In this document: in pieces, positions 31,392 to 42,200 of the stretch
How the letters are laid out: every line of letters begins with the position of its first letter
Numbering within the stretch: the first letter of the stretch is position 1
DNA from: Anthonomus grandis grandis
Lineage: Eukaryota; Arthropoda; Insecta; Coleoptera; Curculionidae
Assembly (NCBI RefSeq): GCF_022605725.1
Contig: NC_065563.1
Location: 6,722,518 to 6,786,517 of the forward strand
Length of the DNA: 64,000 nt
Direction: 5' to 3'
Notes under the pieces: model-generated
What the model was told of the DNA's origin: nothing
Seen by the model: only the letters and a program-made list of their open reading frames with translations
Databases searched by the model: none
Made by a program: the position numbers and the translations under genes

Positions 31392-32063
31392 CTACTTATT
31401 CTTTGGACACTGGGCTTGAAAATGTTGTGGACTGCCACATACGAAACAAGATTTACCAGCTACATGCAAACCAATTTCACTCTCTTTGACACTCTTGGAT
31501 TTTAACTTCATTTCTTCGTCGAGTAGCCTCGCCTTCACAAAATCAAAAGTAACATCTGACACAGTCTCCAAAGCTGTGATTACAGTGTCATACTGCTGTG
31601 GCAAAGATAATAAAAGATGACATACCTTGTCACTATCACTCAAGTCAGATCCATGTTCTCTCAACTCTGGAATAATGGTGTCAAATTTCAAAAAATGATC
31701 TTCCAGCCTCTCACCTGTATGAGTCTTTAAATTGAGAAGTTTTCTGTAACATGACAGCTTTGTAAAGGAACTAGACCTAACAAAAACATTCTTCAGGGCC
31801 TCTAATTGGTCTTTTGCATTTGTGCAGTCCTTTATTATGTCCAGATGCTTATCTGATACTCCTTGGACAATATTCGACTGAGCCTTATAGTCTTTCTTTT
31901 GCCACTCATTTCTTTCTGTTGTAGGAGCCTCCTCACCAGGCTGACTTACTTGTATGGCCTCTAAACAGTTTTCCCTTCTCAACAAAGTATCGATTCTAAA
32001 ATGCCAATTATTGAAATTGTTCGCCTCCAGGATTGGCACTGTATTATGGTTTTGTCCAGCCAT
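31392..32063 (-). CDS. copia Gag, 223 residues
   Basis: This intact frame starts MAGQNHNTVPILEANNFNNW, the usual copia Gag opening. It has the capsid helices (LSLPQQYDTVITALET) and one zinc knuckle (CFVCGSPQHFQAQC). It ends at a TAG. The frame is open again beyond the TAG through an RG-rich linker into protease, so a single stop separates Gag from Pol in one frame. Start choice: 32063 is the first ATG after the primer site. Confidence 0.88.
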   Translation of the reverse strand: MAGQNHNTVPILEANNFNNWHFRIDTLLRRENCLEAIQVSQPGEEAPTTERNEWQKKDYKAQSNIVQGVSDKHLDIIKDCTNAKDQLEALKNVFVRSSSFTKLSCYRKLLNLKTHTGERLEDHFLKFDTIIPELREHGSDLSDSDKVCHLLLSLPQQYDTVITALETVSDVTFDFVKARLLDEEMKLKSKSVKESEIGLHVAGKSCFVCGSPQHFQAQCPKNK

Positions 32064-32198
32064 AGTCTGCTATTTCTCCAGACAAACACAAAATAACGAC
32101 TCAGAATACTTTGCACCCAAACAGAAATGCACTATTAAACTGTCGACAGCTTACTTTTTACCATAATCCTTTTGCCGCGATAAACCGACTCTTGGCCA

Positions 32199-32212
32199 CT
32201 GGGCCCATAACC
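32199..32212 (-). promoter_or_regulatory. copia primer site (initiator tRNA-Met anticodon arm)
   Basis: GGTTATGGGCCCAG on the minus strand directly abuts the 5' LTR. It is complementary to the CTGGGCCCATAACC anticodon arm of eukaryotic initiator tRNA-Met, the half-tRNA primer used by Drosophila copia. Confidence 0.85.
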
Positions 32213-32517
32213 TCTTAAAGTTATTTATTGAAATAAAACTCGGAAGCGTACAATGGTCAAACTTTTACTAAACGCGAGAAAACTTACTAAACGTTTACAA
32301 AAATAAATGATTACACGTCGGCGTCGTCGGCCATTACTTGAGAGAGAAAAAAAAAACTTAAAACACTGTGTTGCCAACTCGTTAATACAGAAAATAGTTC
32401 ATTTTAGTACACTGCCCGCGATCTATGATTTAACCTAATTATCACGCTGCTTACATTACAGAACTAACGGAACAAACTGTAAAGATTCCTACATTTTTAT
32501 AAAATCAATATCCAACA
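32213..32517 (-). repeat. copia 5' LTR
   Basis: The 305-bp partner of 27806-28112 is followed by the target duplication GGGTT at 32518-32522. Confidence 0.9.
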
Positions 32518-33000
32518 GGGTTTCTTTAGTAAACAGGTCCCAACAAGTTTTCTGATAAATACAACCGTTTTAGAGTGATTAAGTAGTTTATAATAGATTG
32601 ATAACAAATTGTGTTCCTATCAAAGGCTTTACAAAAATCTTACTATATTGAAAACTCACATAACGATTTTATTGATGTTAGTTTCATATGAAAGCTGATA
32701 AGCTTCCGTACTAAATAACTGTTTTAGACTGACTGAGTAGTATATCAATGAATTGAAAAAATTATGATACCGTCAAACGCTTTACAAACATCAAAATATT
32801 TTGAAACCTCCTGTAATGATTTTATTGATTTTGATTTCATATGAAAGCTGTAGAGTTTCCTTACCAAAAACCTTGCTAGAGGTTTCTTGGTAAATACAAT
32901 CTTTCTAGAGTTATTAAGTAGCTTTTTTATGAATTGACAAAATCTGCATGTATACCGTCAAAAGCTGTAAAAAAATCTCAATATATGAAAATAAAAAATA
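32518..33000 (+). repeat. Intron 3 tandem repeat, block A (about three units)
   Basis: Diverged tandem units carry the same ordered blocks: ACAAGTTTTCTG, TACAACCGTTTTAGAG, TTAAGTAGTTT, CAAAGGCTTTACAAAAATC, GAAAACTC, TAACGATTTTATTGAT and TTTCATATGAAAGCTGAT. The CATATG landmarks at 32685 and 32839 are 154 bp apart. Units in block B are 183 to 218 bp apart. The array continues the sequence interrupted by copia and is interrupted again by BEL and LINE insertions before resuming at 38310. Confidence 0.85.
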
Positions 33001-33562
33001 AATAAAATATCTTTTATTAACAAAAATGTCAATAGATTTCATATTACATAATTCAGGTAAGCTAATTGTAGGCATTTTTCCTTTCATTGCAATTTTTTTT
33101 GCATCTGTAGTAAGTTTTAATCATAAAATTCCAAATAATAAAATTTCAAGCAAAAAGTGAATTATAAAAATAAAAATATAGATTAAGTAGGTTATGTTGA
33201 AATCAATATTTTTTTCCCTCTTATTCTCTCTACCTTTGTTTTTCATCATCTTCCTAAAACTCTTAACATATCAAAAAGCTCCTTCTACAGCGAAAAATGC
33301 TCAATACAGACGATTAGGCCACAGCATAAAGAAACAAAAAGTTTCTTTATGCTGTGATTAGGCAATGTAATACCCATTCGCTAACGATGAGGTAATGTTG
33401 TTCCTACTGGGTTTTTGATTCGAAAAATTGTACACGTCTGCACGTTGTTGTTTTAAGGGTAAATTACTACTGCTACCATCTATAGTAAAAAAATACGTTG
33501 TAAAAACAGCAGAGTTTTACACTAGTTGCAATACAGGTGCAGTACGTCGAAGTTTGGTCGAA
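33001..33562. other. Intron 3, AT-rich with a perfect hairpin
   Basis: No coding sequence is supported. A hairpin at 33320-33356 is described separately. Confidence 0.5.
33312..33363. repeat. Perfect 16-bp hairpin flanked by 8-bp direct repeats
   Basis: CACAGCATAAAGAAAC (33320-33335) and its inverse (33341-33356) surround an AAAAA loop. GATTAGGC occurs at 33312-33319 and again at 33356-33363, overlapping the arm by one base. It looks like a small foldback insertion with a target duplication, or a very short MITE. Confidence 0.7.
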
Positions 33563-34680
33563 ATTAAACGTCGTTGCAAAACCAACAAAATTTTACACTG
33601 AAAACAATGTTGCAACTAGTGAAAATAAGAGTAATCTCAACTTGGTGACTGCAAATTGTTACTTGAGTTGACTTTAAGAATAAATAAATTTCTTCACTCA
33701 AAGCAACTGCATCCTGATAATTTTTCGCCCCAGTAAGCAGATGATCAACATAAAAATCATGAAGAATTACTTTTGATGCCAACGGAAATTGATTAGAATA
33801 TTGCAACCCAAGTTCTTTTAAGCACCTTATAGCTAAGTAAGGTGCTGATTTTGTTCCGTATGTTACTGTATTCAAAGTGTATTCATTAATATCCTGCCTG
33901 GGTTCCGATCTTCATAGAATTTTTTGAAGTGACTATCTGATGAATCTACTAGAACCAGCCTGTACATTTTTGTGATGCCAGCACAAACTACAACATTATG
34001 TTTTCGAAATCATAGAAAATTCCCAAAAGATCATCCTGTAAATTAGGTCCCTTATATTGAATGTCATTGAGTGACATCCCTGAAGTTGTTGTAGCAGACC
34101 CATTAAACCCTTAAATTCGTTGTTACACTATAATCACTCAATACACCATGATGTGGTAAGTAATAAGATATCTCATCACCAGAATCCCCAGCCAATGACA
34201 TATGGCCCATTTTTTTATACTCATCCAGAAATAAAACATAAAAACTTTTTAGCTCTGCATCTTTACATAAACGTCTCTCCAATGCCAAAAATCTATTTAA
34301 AGCATAATGCTTTGTAGCATCAAGTCTCGAAACGTTATCACATAGAGGAATTTTTACAACAAACCTCCCTTTACCATCTTGAAAAGTTGACTTAATAAAT
34401 AACCTTTCATATTTACTATCTTCTTTTGATAATACTTTATTTTCAATAGTTAATTCCTCTATTCCCTAAAACTTTATCTTTTTTGAAAGATACCCTTTTA
34501 ATCCACTTTTACCCATCACCTGTGTACTGTAGGTGATGTCTTTTGTTTATTACCCTGATTACCCACATATTCTGTAGTTGAAGCTATCGTTGGTTTACAG
34601 GCATTTGACGCTTTATCTCCTGTGACCATGCATTTTGCTTTATTACAGCGTGAGTTTGGGAGCCAGCTCCATCTAAACTC
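33563..34680 (-). pseudogene. BEL/Pao pol fragment in intron 3
   Basis: Minus-strand frames give the region upstream of and including the BEL reverse transcriptase. They show DGKGRFVVKIPLCDN, HYALNRFLALERRLCKD, ISYYLPHHGVL, NTVTYGTKSAPYLAIRCL and a catalytic motif that reads FYVDHLL where YVDDLL is expected, so the second catalytic aspartate is lost. Stops and shifts are frequent. It is unrelated in copy age to the element at 7596-16424. It is cut at about 34680 by the LINE at 34690-37856. Confidence 0.8.
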
Positions 34681-34775
34681 ACTTTAAAGACATTGTTTAC
34701 AAATGTGTATATACCAAAGGTGTTGTATGACCTTTGGTTTTTTTTTATGGTAAACACAAGCACAAGAGGAAAGTC

Positions 34776-36470
34776 CTATGTCACTCTTGGAGTGGTGCTT
34801 GCGCGACGATATTTGTGGGCATTTATCTTGAATCGCTGCAGGTTGTATGCCTCGGGAAATATGTGAGGTGGAAGCCCGTTCCACAAAGAAGATGTTCTCC
34901 AGATGAATGAGTCTCGATACAGCGATGTCCTTGGGGTAGGCAGGTCGACTCGATGTTGATGAGTCGCAACTGCTAGACGCGTCCTTCTTGCCGGAACAGC
35001 CCTGGGTGGAATCAGGCCTGCCAGCTCAGAGGAGCACTTACCGTGATAATAACGGTAGAATAAACAGAGATCAGCCACCTTTCTCCTGTGCTCCAGGCTA
35101 TCCAGACTCTTTGTCAGTTCTGGTTTGTCGATAAGACGAATAGCTCTCTTCTGTATAGAATCTAGGAGCTTTAAACTATGCTTGGGTGCAGAGCTCCAGA
35201 CATGCGAGCAATATTCGAGGGAAGGGCGTATTTGAGCCTTATAAAGAGTCAGTAGCTGTTCTGTTGTATACAGTTTTTTCGTTTTGAAAAGCACTCCGAG
35301 TTTTTTGGCAGCTGCCCTGGCGATTTCGGCAACGTGATCATGCTAGGACATACTGTTGGTGACTTCGACTCCTAGAAGATGTAAAGATGATTTCATTGGC
35401 AATGTTTTCCCTGCCATAACCAGCTCCGGGCCACCAAGGTTAGTCTTCATCGTAAATACTGCAGCCTCCGTTTTTTTAGCCTTAAAATTTACCAGATTGT
35501 TACCGCCCCACTCCAAGATTGCTCTAATATCGTTGTTGGTTGAAGCTACTTGTTGCTGCCTAAGATTCTGAGAAGTTGCGGCTGTCGTTGGTTTGGCGGA
35601 CTTAAATGTGGAAATAAGTGTGCTATCGTCCGCAAAGCTGTAGATTGGATTGACAGTGGTTCCTAGCAAATCGTTGATATATATCAAAAAAAGGGTGGGG
35701 GATAAAATGCATCCTTGAGGGACTCCAGCGTCTCTTAGTCCTCTTTGAACTAAATTTGTCGGAGAGGTGTCCATCGACGGCTACTTGGATTGTTCGTTGT
35801 TCAAGAAAACTTTTGATCCAATTCAATAATGAGTTTTGTATGCCGATTGAGGAAAGCTTGGTTAGTAGTCATGCCACACTCTGTCAAATGCCTTGGAAAT
35901 GTCAAGAGCGACTGAGCGGGACTCGCCGTGCTTCTCCATGGCCTCCGTCCACAAGTGTGTGACGTAAGCCAGAAGATCGCCGGTGGATCTGAGCTTTCGG
36001 AAGCCGTATTGATGATCGCTGATTAGTCCAGATGATTCCAGATATCTTAACAGTTGTTGGTTGACTGCTTTCTCCATAATCTTCGATATTACTGGAACTA
36101 GTGCAATCGGGCGGTAATTGGAGGGCATCGTCTTCTTACCCTTTTTGGGTACTAGGGCTGGAATTCCATCGGGTCCAGAAGCTTTGTTGGTGTCTACGCT
36201 TTTAAGAATTTTATTTATAATTCGTTGGGGAGACGAAATTTCTCCCATTGATGAATTCACCCTTGGCAAATATGGCGGTGTTTTGCCTTGCGAGTGCAGA
36301 GTAGAATTGGACGCGAAGGGTTTACCCAGTAATTTGGATTTTTCCCTTGCTGTTACTGCGATAGGACCATCATCTGCTGTTAGGGGTGGCAAGGCCGACT
36401 TAGCAAATCCTTGACTAACGGCTTTCGATACTGACCAGAAAGATCTTGTTCCATTTGGGCAGTTTAGCAA
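34776..36470 (-). pseudogene. LINE reverse transcriptase part, frameshifted
   Basis: Frames 35862-36470, 35623-35826, 35343-35774 and 34776-35294 together read one reverse transcriptase. Motifs in order are NKASGPDGIPALVPKKG, NYRPIALVPVISKIMEKAV, VALDISKAFDRVWHD, GVPQGCILSPTLFLIYINDL, YSFADDSTLIS, LHLLGVEVTNSM and YKAQIRPSLEYCSHVWSSAP. Shifts lie near 35870, 35770 and 35340. All catalytic residues are readable, but the product cannot be made from this copy as sequenced. Confidence 0.88.
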
Positions 36471-36524
36471 TTTGTTTTTGATCCTGTTGTTGTGACTCTC
36501 TTTGCATTCATCAATAATTTGTTT

Positions 36525-37642
36525 TCAGCTATTTTTGGAGGTTAAAAAGTTCCTCCAATTTTCGGTGGAAGGATGTTGACGCCATTTGCGATATGCTGCG
36601 TTTTTAGTGTTTACTGCCTTTTTGCAATTCAGGTTGAACCATTGCTTGTTGTTTGATCTGCATTTAGTAGAAAAAGGGATATAAGCTTCCATTCCTGCCA
36701 ATATCGTCTCTGTAATTTGGTTTGCACATTCTGAGATGTTATTGGTTCTAAAGCAGACTTCTTTCCAAGGGAATGAGCGATAAAATTCTCGAAGATGGTT
36801 CCACTCTGCTGATTTATAGTGCCATACCTTCCGCGGCATCGGAGGATCCTGCGTTTTAACATCCAACTGGCAAGAGACTGTTATCAAATTGTGGTCTGAT
36901 GTTCCTAGCGGGGCCTGTACTGATACAGTGTACGAGTCAGGGTCTGAAGCCAAGACCAGAATAGGAGACTCGCGAACTCGCCGTCTCGATCGGGGATTCT
37001 GGTAGGTTCCTCCACAAGCTGCGTAAGCCCGCATATGGTGGCAAATAGCTCAGCTTCTCGTCCTTCATCGTCATTCTTGTTGCAGAAGCGCAGCCAGTTG
37101 ATATTGTGAACGTTAAAATCACCCATGACGATGATTTCTGCGCTTGGGTAGTCAATTTGCAGTTGGTTAATGCAATCAACCAGGTTCAAAAAGAGCCGCC
37201 TATATTGGGTATCGCTTGGTGGTCTGTAGATACAGCAGATAAATTTCGTGGCTCCACTGGTTATTATTTTGAACCACATAACGTCGAAGTCCGCAGGTTC
37301 AAGCGTTTCCTCCCGCTGGCAACTCAAATCGCTCTTGGCAAATACTGCCAATTCAAAGTTTAGTCGAAATCGGGTGTGTGAATCGTATCCAGGATAAATA
37401 AGGTGAACATTTGTTGTTGAAGGTTTCACCTTTGTTTCTGCCAATGTCAAAATGTGAGGCTTATTTGATTGCAGGTGTTGGTGTACTGCATTAATATTGG
37501 TGTTTAGGCCTCTGATGTTGCTTAAATTGATTTTTAGGCTTTTAAATCCGCCTGATGGACCCCCCCGACCTGCCTCCGCCCGGAGATCCGAATGGGAGGC
37601 GAATTTACCTCCGGAAAGTTTTGGTCGTGAGGGCGCCATCAT
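36525..37642 (-). pseudogene. LINE endonuclease part, frameshifted
   Basis: Frame 36905-37642 starts MMAPSRPKLSGGKFASHSD and contains the AP-like endonuclease (LKINLSNIRGLNTNINAV, ILTLAETKVKP, IYRPPSDTQYR, IIVMGDFNVHNINWL). A shift near 36980 continues in 36525-37034 with LVLASDPDSYTVSV, LGTSDHNLITV (the catalytic SDH) and the linker to reverse transcriptase. Start at 37642 follows a 200-bp GC-richer leader. Confidence 0.85.
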
Positions 37643-37856
37643 GCATTAATTTTACTACTCCATTTCCCCTTTGGAAACCGGACACATCGACGTGAGTTCC
37701 ATGGAACCACTTCACGCCGCCTAAGTCCTATATGGTGGTATTAAACCGGGCGATGCAAGTGGACAACATCTACCACCAAAGAGGTTGCTCTTTTAGTCGC
37801 CTTTTACGACAGGCAGAGCATACCGGAGGGCTATTCTACCCCGGCCGTCCCCGGGG

Positions 37857-38309
37857 AACATACACATTTCCGTTTTTTTCTTCAAACGTAGTAATAACCT
37901 TCTTTTGCAGATCGACTGTATATCCTAATAAGGAAAGAAGCTTTTTGGAGATGTCGTACTCTTACCACGATTAATATACTCGATTTCCTTTTTTTAGCAG
38001 TGCTTCTCTGCTTTTGCCGCCCTTTTCCGCTTCTATTGTCGTGTTACAATTTTCTCAATAACACTGAATTTTTCTAAAACTTTATATGGGGTTATTATTT
38101 CATTCCTTTTCAATTTCAAAATCAGAAATCCTGGCCTTTAATTGCATAATTTCGTAATAGTTATTTAAATTTGGGTTGGATTGGTTTAAATTTTAATAGT
38201 TATTTATAATTTCTTTATTTTGTCGTCGCATTTTTTGCACATATTGCACATTGTACAAGGTTTTTACTGCCGCTAACGACAACTAACCCAACTTGACAAA
38301 AATGAATAA
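37857..38309. other. Intron 3, flank of the LINE insertion
   Basis: A short minus-strand reading stretch near 37865-37970 (SKKLLSLLGYTVDLQKKV) may be part of the interrupted BEL-like element. Otherwise no gene is seen. Confidence 0.4.
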
Positions 38310-39355
38310 AAAAAAATAAATTACTCATGTAACGATTTTATCAATTTTGGTTTCAAATGAAAGTTGATTTTTAATTAATTAAAAAAATATAGTGTAAAGA
38401 AAATTCCTGATTACGTAATTTTTTAGCTTTACTAAAGACAAACCAATAATTATAACATATCCTTTACTACTTATAAATTTTAATAACCAATAAAAAATAG
38501 ACTGTATTTTACAATAACATAAACGCGGATCGGTCAACAAAAAAAACCAATCAGGGAAGCACCAGGGAAGCACCGACCGCGATGACACATTGTTACTCGA
38601 TGACTTTCGACGCGGCCGCTGACAGTTCCACACCGCTAATAGGGATGGGTTATAAGAATGGGATAGCATAGCGATAAAGCATCTTTTTCCAATATATAGC
38701 TTACAAAAATCAAAATATTTTTAAATAATTGATACAAAACTTAGTTCCTATCAAAGGCCTTACAAAAATCTTAATATTTCGAATACTCATTAAACGATTT
38801 TATTAATTTTGTTTTCGTATGAATTTTCCTAATAAATACATTCATTTTACGAGATACTCGGTAGTTTTCAATGGACTGGAAAAATTTTTGACAGTACCAA
38901 ATGCTTATTATTAGTTACGTATATGAGTAGTTTTTTAATTAATTGAAAAAATTGTGATATTGTCAAAGGCTTTACAAAAAATTAAAATATTTTGAAAACT
39001 CATTTAACTAATCAATTTTATTTATTTTAATTTCATATGAAACCTGATGAGTTTCTTTACTAAAATCGGTCCTACAAGTTTTCTGGCGTATACAACCAAT
39101 TTAGAGTTATTAAGTAGTTTTTCAATTAGTTAAATAACTTGTGATACTGTCAAAGGCTTTAAAAAAAATAAAATATTTTGAAAACTCATGTAAAGATTTT
39201 ATTAATTTTAGTTTTATATGAAAGCTGATGAGTCTCTTCACAAACAGATTTCTATCATTTTCTAGGTTACTATAACCGTTTTGGACTTACTGAGTAGTTT
39301 TTCAATAATTTGAAAAAATCTGGATACTATCAAGAGCTTTAAAAAAATTTTTTTT
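38310..39355 (+). repeat. Intron 3 tandem repeat, block B (about four to five units)
   Basis: The same ordered blocks as 32518-33000 recur. TTTCATATGAAA-type landmarks lie at 38354, 38816, 39034 and 39217. The last two intervals are 218 and 183 bp. The first interval is enlarged by an unrelated insertion at about 38365-38695 containing GC-rich sequence. The final unit runs directly into the polypyrimidine tract and acceptor of exon 4. Confidence 0.85.
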
Positions 39356-39359
39356 TTAG

Positions 39360-40010
39360 AAGTGTTTGTTAGTACTGCACCCAAAGACTCTATAATCAGT
39401 ACCAACGTAGAAAGTGTTCTTCCTGAACCTACTGGACAAATTCAAGCAACTTCTACCAACGAAAATGGCAACTTAATAGTAGAAGAGAATTCCATAAAGT
39501 CATGCGCAGTACGACCTAAAAAACAATCAGTATCACCTCAAAAACTGGCTCCTAAAAGAGTTTATAATATTCCTTTTGAATCCGAAAAAGCAGTTGACGT
39601 AATTTCCGATATTTTGAAGAAAAAAGAGCCGGAAATCTTCACTAAGGCAGACCCATCTACCGATACCGAAGCCACCCAACAGGACATCTTAGGCACCCCT
39701 TTATCCCCGAAACACGATAAACATGAATTGACTTTTCTGCCCAAGTACCATAAAACCATCATAAAGAATCCACGATCTGGTACTCCCGCTTATGAACATC
39801 CCTTTAATTTCCCAAATGATGTCACTAAAGTCACTGTTCCACTTGAGGACGGCGCTAAGAAAGCGAATGAAGTCGTACCAGAGTTCAAGGAGATGAAAAA
39901 GGTTGTTTTATGGGAGGAACCCAGATTGGACATTCCGGATTGTAGCAAAAAAAGTTTGGAGATTGTGGATTTGACTGAAGGAAAACCATGGTTAGAAGAA
40001 GAGCCTAAAG
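39360..40010 (+). CDS. Gene 1, exon 4 with a SUMO-interaction-like motif
   Basis: The exon runs from the acceptor ATTTTTTTTTTAG to the donor CCTAAAG/GTAAGT and is phase 1 at both ends. Joining to exon 3 keeps the frame. The protein is mainly disordered and charged. It contains a hydrophobic-acidic EIVDLTE motif near its end that matches the consensus of SUMO-interacting motifs, and a basic segment (VRPKKQSVSPQKLAPKRVY). The SUMO link is inferred from the motif alone. The exon is an island between transposon-filled introns. Confidence 0.82.
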
Positions 40011-40149
40011 GTAAGTTATATTACCAATAATTCATTAATGAACATTTTTTGATATAATTTAGAACTCACTTGGAATACTTTCACAATTTGTCCGAAGAGG
40101 CTTCAAATTTGAGGTTTTTCAAAAATAAATTGCAAAATCGAGATTTTTA

Positions 40150-40400
40150 TTCGCAAACATTTATGTATATTTACATAACTTTAGAGCCACTATTTCTGAT
40201 ATATCACCCTTCTTTGATTTATCCACCGCATTCTGTTTTGCTTTGAATAATATGAGGTTTGTTTTATCACTGTTCTTAGTTAGCTTATTTTGATTAAGCC
40301 AATTTTTTATACAGTCAAATGCTATTGCTGAGTTTCAAAAGATAGTCAATATTGGAACCTAAGTTTGAATTATCTGAGTATTATTTGTATTATTTATGTT
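40150..40400 (-). pseudogene. Short LINE reverse transcriptase remnant
   Basis: The minus strand reads FDCIKNWLNQNKLTKNSDKT and NLILFKAKQNAV, resembling the region after the FADD motif of LINE reverse transcriptases. Stops occur upstream. It is a short remnant and its clade is not assignable. Confidence 0.5.
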
Positions 40401-40427
40401 ATCTGTTTTCCAAGGTAGTAATCTAAC

Positions 40428-42200
40428 TTAACACCTAAAGTGCCATGGGGGAAAAACGTTGCCCCCATTTGCATATATTTTTTTTATTATGGCCTTGGGG
40501 AACCTATGCTGTCCGGCAGGTCAGATTACACTTTTGGCCGCGTCTCACTGCGTTTGTCAGACAGATCCGTTTAAGATATATGTAAGCGGTTAGAGCATGT
40601 ATTGGACAATATGGACCATTTCCATTAATTCGTTTGAGCGTCAGAGAATTTTAGGATTGGTTTGAGGAAGGATTTACTACAATAAACAAAATAATATATT
40701 TTAGCATATCAGAAATATTTACTTTATGGTAGATGTATGTTTTTTTAAATAACATGGTAAACAATAAGACTGAACACTTTTTGCAATACAGTTTCGCTTT
40801 TGGCAACTGTTCTTCCCGATTTTATTGAGAGTTCTGCGTAGCACACGAAACAGGATCGTCTTTTTTCAGTGTTTATAAGCTCGTGTTGATCTGTTTGGTT
40901 CGAATCGTCGACAGTCGGATAGGTATCAAGTTTTGTAAGTCCCAAAACGTACATATTACTTAGAAGGAAATATTTTTATTATTTTTTAAATATGCTTTGT
41001 ACCCTTTACGACTTCCCCACGAAATTCTGTAATGATCATTTTGTTATTAGTTACTTTTTGATGTAACAAATAGGAATTCACAATAGCAGCGCCAATAACA
41101 AGCTCGATTGCCAACTTTCTATCCCATTTTACTCCTCTACGCAGGGATGAATTATATGATTTCATCTAAAAACAATTTCACAGTAACAAAAAATTAACTG
41201 AAAAAATTACCTGAAATATTAATATAGGCCTTATGTTTATTGTATGCCAGTACACTTTTGGGCTTAAATACTTCACCAGAACGTCTGTTGACCACCACCA
41301 TTTTCGATAAGAATTTTGTGTTTAGCATGAGGACATCCCTCTTGTCCTTTTTCTACAAAAATGCCAGTATTGCTTTCTTCTGCAATAACTTCTCCACGTT
41401 TTAGTTTGACTTGCAAATGTTTTTGGGTTGAGTTTTCTGTTGCTATAAAGAGTTCCAATTATATGGGTATTATTCTCTAGCAATTTATGTGCCAATTCTA
41501 CTGATTTGTAATAATTGTCCACTACAATGGTTCTTCCGCTATTTAGTAAATCTCTAGTTAAGTTCAAAAAAACCTGAGATGGAACAGAATGATCTTCTGA
41601 AACCTCTTTTGCTCTTTCACAGTACACCTTTAGGCCATATGAATAACCTCCCTCCAAGCACAGTTTAAAAAGTTTAATTCCAAATTTAAATCGTTTATTC
41701 AAGGTATATTGCTTAACCTTTAGCTTTCCTTTAAAAGGAACAAGTGTCTCATCTATAACAATATATTCACCAGGTACTATGCGAGCTTGAAAAGTTTCCC
41801 GTAACTTTGATAGTGAGGGAGCGATTTTATGTAGCCTGTCGTCCATATTAACTTGTTAGTTGTTCATCATTTTTAACAAAACTTGAAAGCGGTTTCTAGA
41901 CAAAACATGTTTTAGTGAATTTTGGTACCCATTTTTTTTTTACCAGTAGGCGGAAAGGGAAAACGCTGAACTAATCCCATTTACATAAGGCATCCTAAAA
42001 ATGATTCCATTTCATTCTTCGTGGTGTCTTGCCAAGTTCGAACTCGGGAGTGTTTAAAGGTATTTTTGGTTTTTTGTTGACGTGTATAGATATTCGTTTC
42101 CCGAACAAACAAATGAATAGTTTCATCTGTTATCATCATTTTATAAAAAAAAGTATGGAGTCTATTCATATTGGTCGTAAACAGTTACCTTGATTCGTGA
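40428..42200 (-). mobile_element. piggyBac-like transposon, degenerate
   Basis: The left end is TTAA (40428-40431) followed by CACCTAAAGTGCCATGGG, consistent with a piggyBac terminus and its TTAA target. A small inverted repeat ATGGGGG/CCCCCAT lies at 40445-40470. The transposase is on the minus strand between about 40745 and 42169. No matching right terminus was found near 42200, so that end is probably lost. Confidence 0.7.
40745..42169 (-). pseudogene. piggyBac-like transposase, broken
   Basis: Pieces in order on the minus strand are an N-terminal part (41981-42169), a core (41322-41846), a second core part (41273-41458 and about 40990-41230) and a cysteine-bearing C-terminus (40745-40954, RRSCFVCYAELSIKSGR). 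The core shows VIDETLVPFKGKL with the first catalytic aspartate and TIVVDNYYKSVELA with the second. At 41166-41212 an insertion with GTAATT...TTTTAG ends looks like an intron, but joining it does not give a clean frame. At least three frameshifts or stops make the copy inactive. Confidence 0.82.

Larger units (their letters stand above)
27806..32517 (-). mobile_element. Ty1/copia LTR retrotransposon in intron 3
   Basis: LTRs lie at 27806-28112 and 32213-32517. They start TGTTKGATATTG in element orientation and differ by about ten substitutions and several small indels. The 5-bp duplication GGGTT is at 27801-27805 and 32518-32522. The minus-strand order is Gag, protease, integrase, reverse transcriptase, RNase H, which defines copia. 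The primer site matches the anticodon arm of initiator tRNA-Met, as in Drosophila copia. A polypurine tract (GAGGGGGCG) lies directly before the 3' LTR. The element is older than the BEL copy by LTR divergence. Confidence 0.95.
34690..37856 (-). mobile_element. LINE with endonuclease and RT inserted in the BEL fragment
   Basis: A minus-strand non-LTR element about 3.2 kb long. The 5' end is near CCCCGGGGACGGCCGGGG (37856 downwards). The 3' end is near 34690, with a small AAAGGT/ACCTTT hairpin. It carries one long protein-coding region broken into at least five frames. The polypeptide has endonuclease and reverse transcriptase but no RNase H. Exact clade not assigned. Confidence 0.8.

Noticed and set aside
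37857..38300. Host coding exon near the SKKLLSLLGYTVDLQ reading stretch
   Set aside because: It has no in-phase junctions with gene 1, lies on the opposite strand and borders a transposon insertion.
32518..39355. Tandem units as a CRISPR-like array
   Set aside because: Units are long, diverged and contiguous without regular spacers, and the DNA is eukaryotic.
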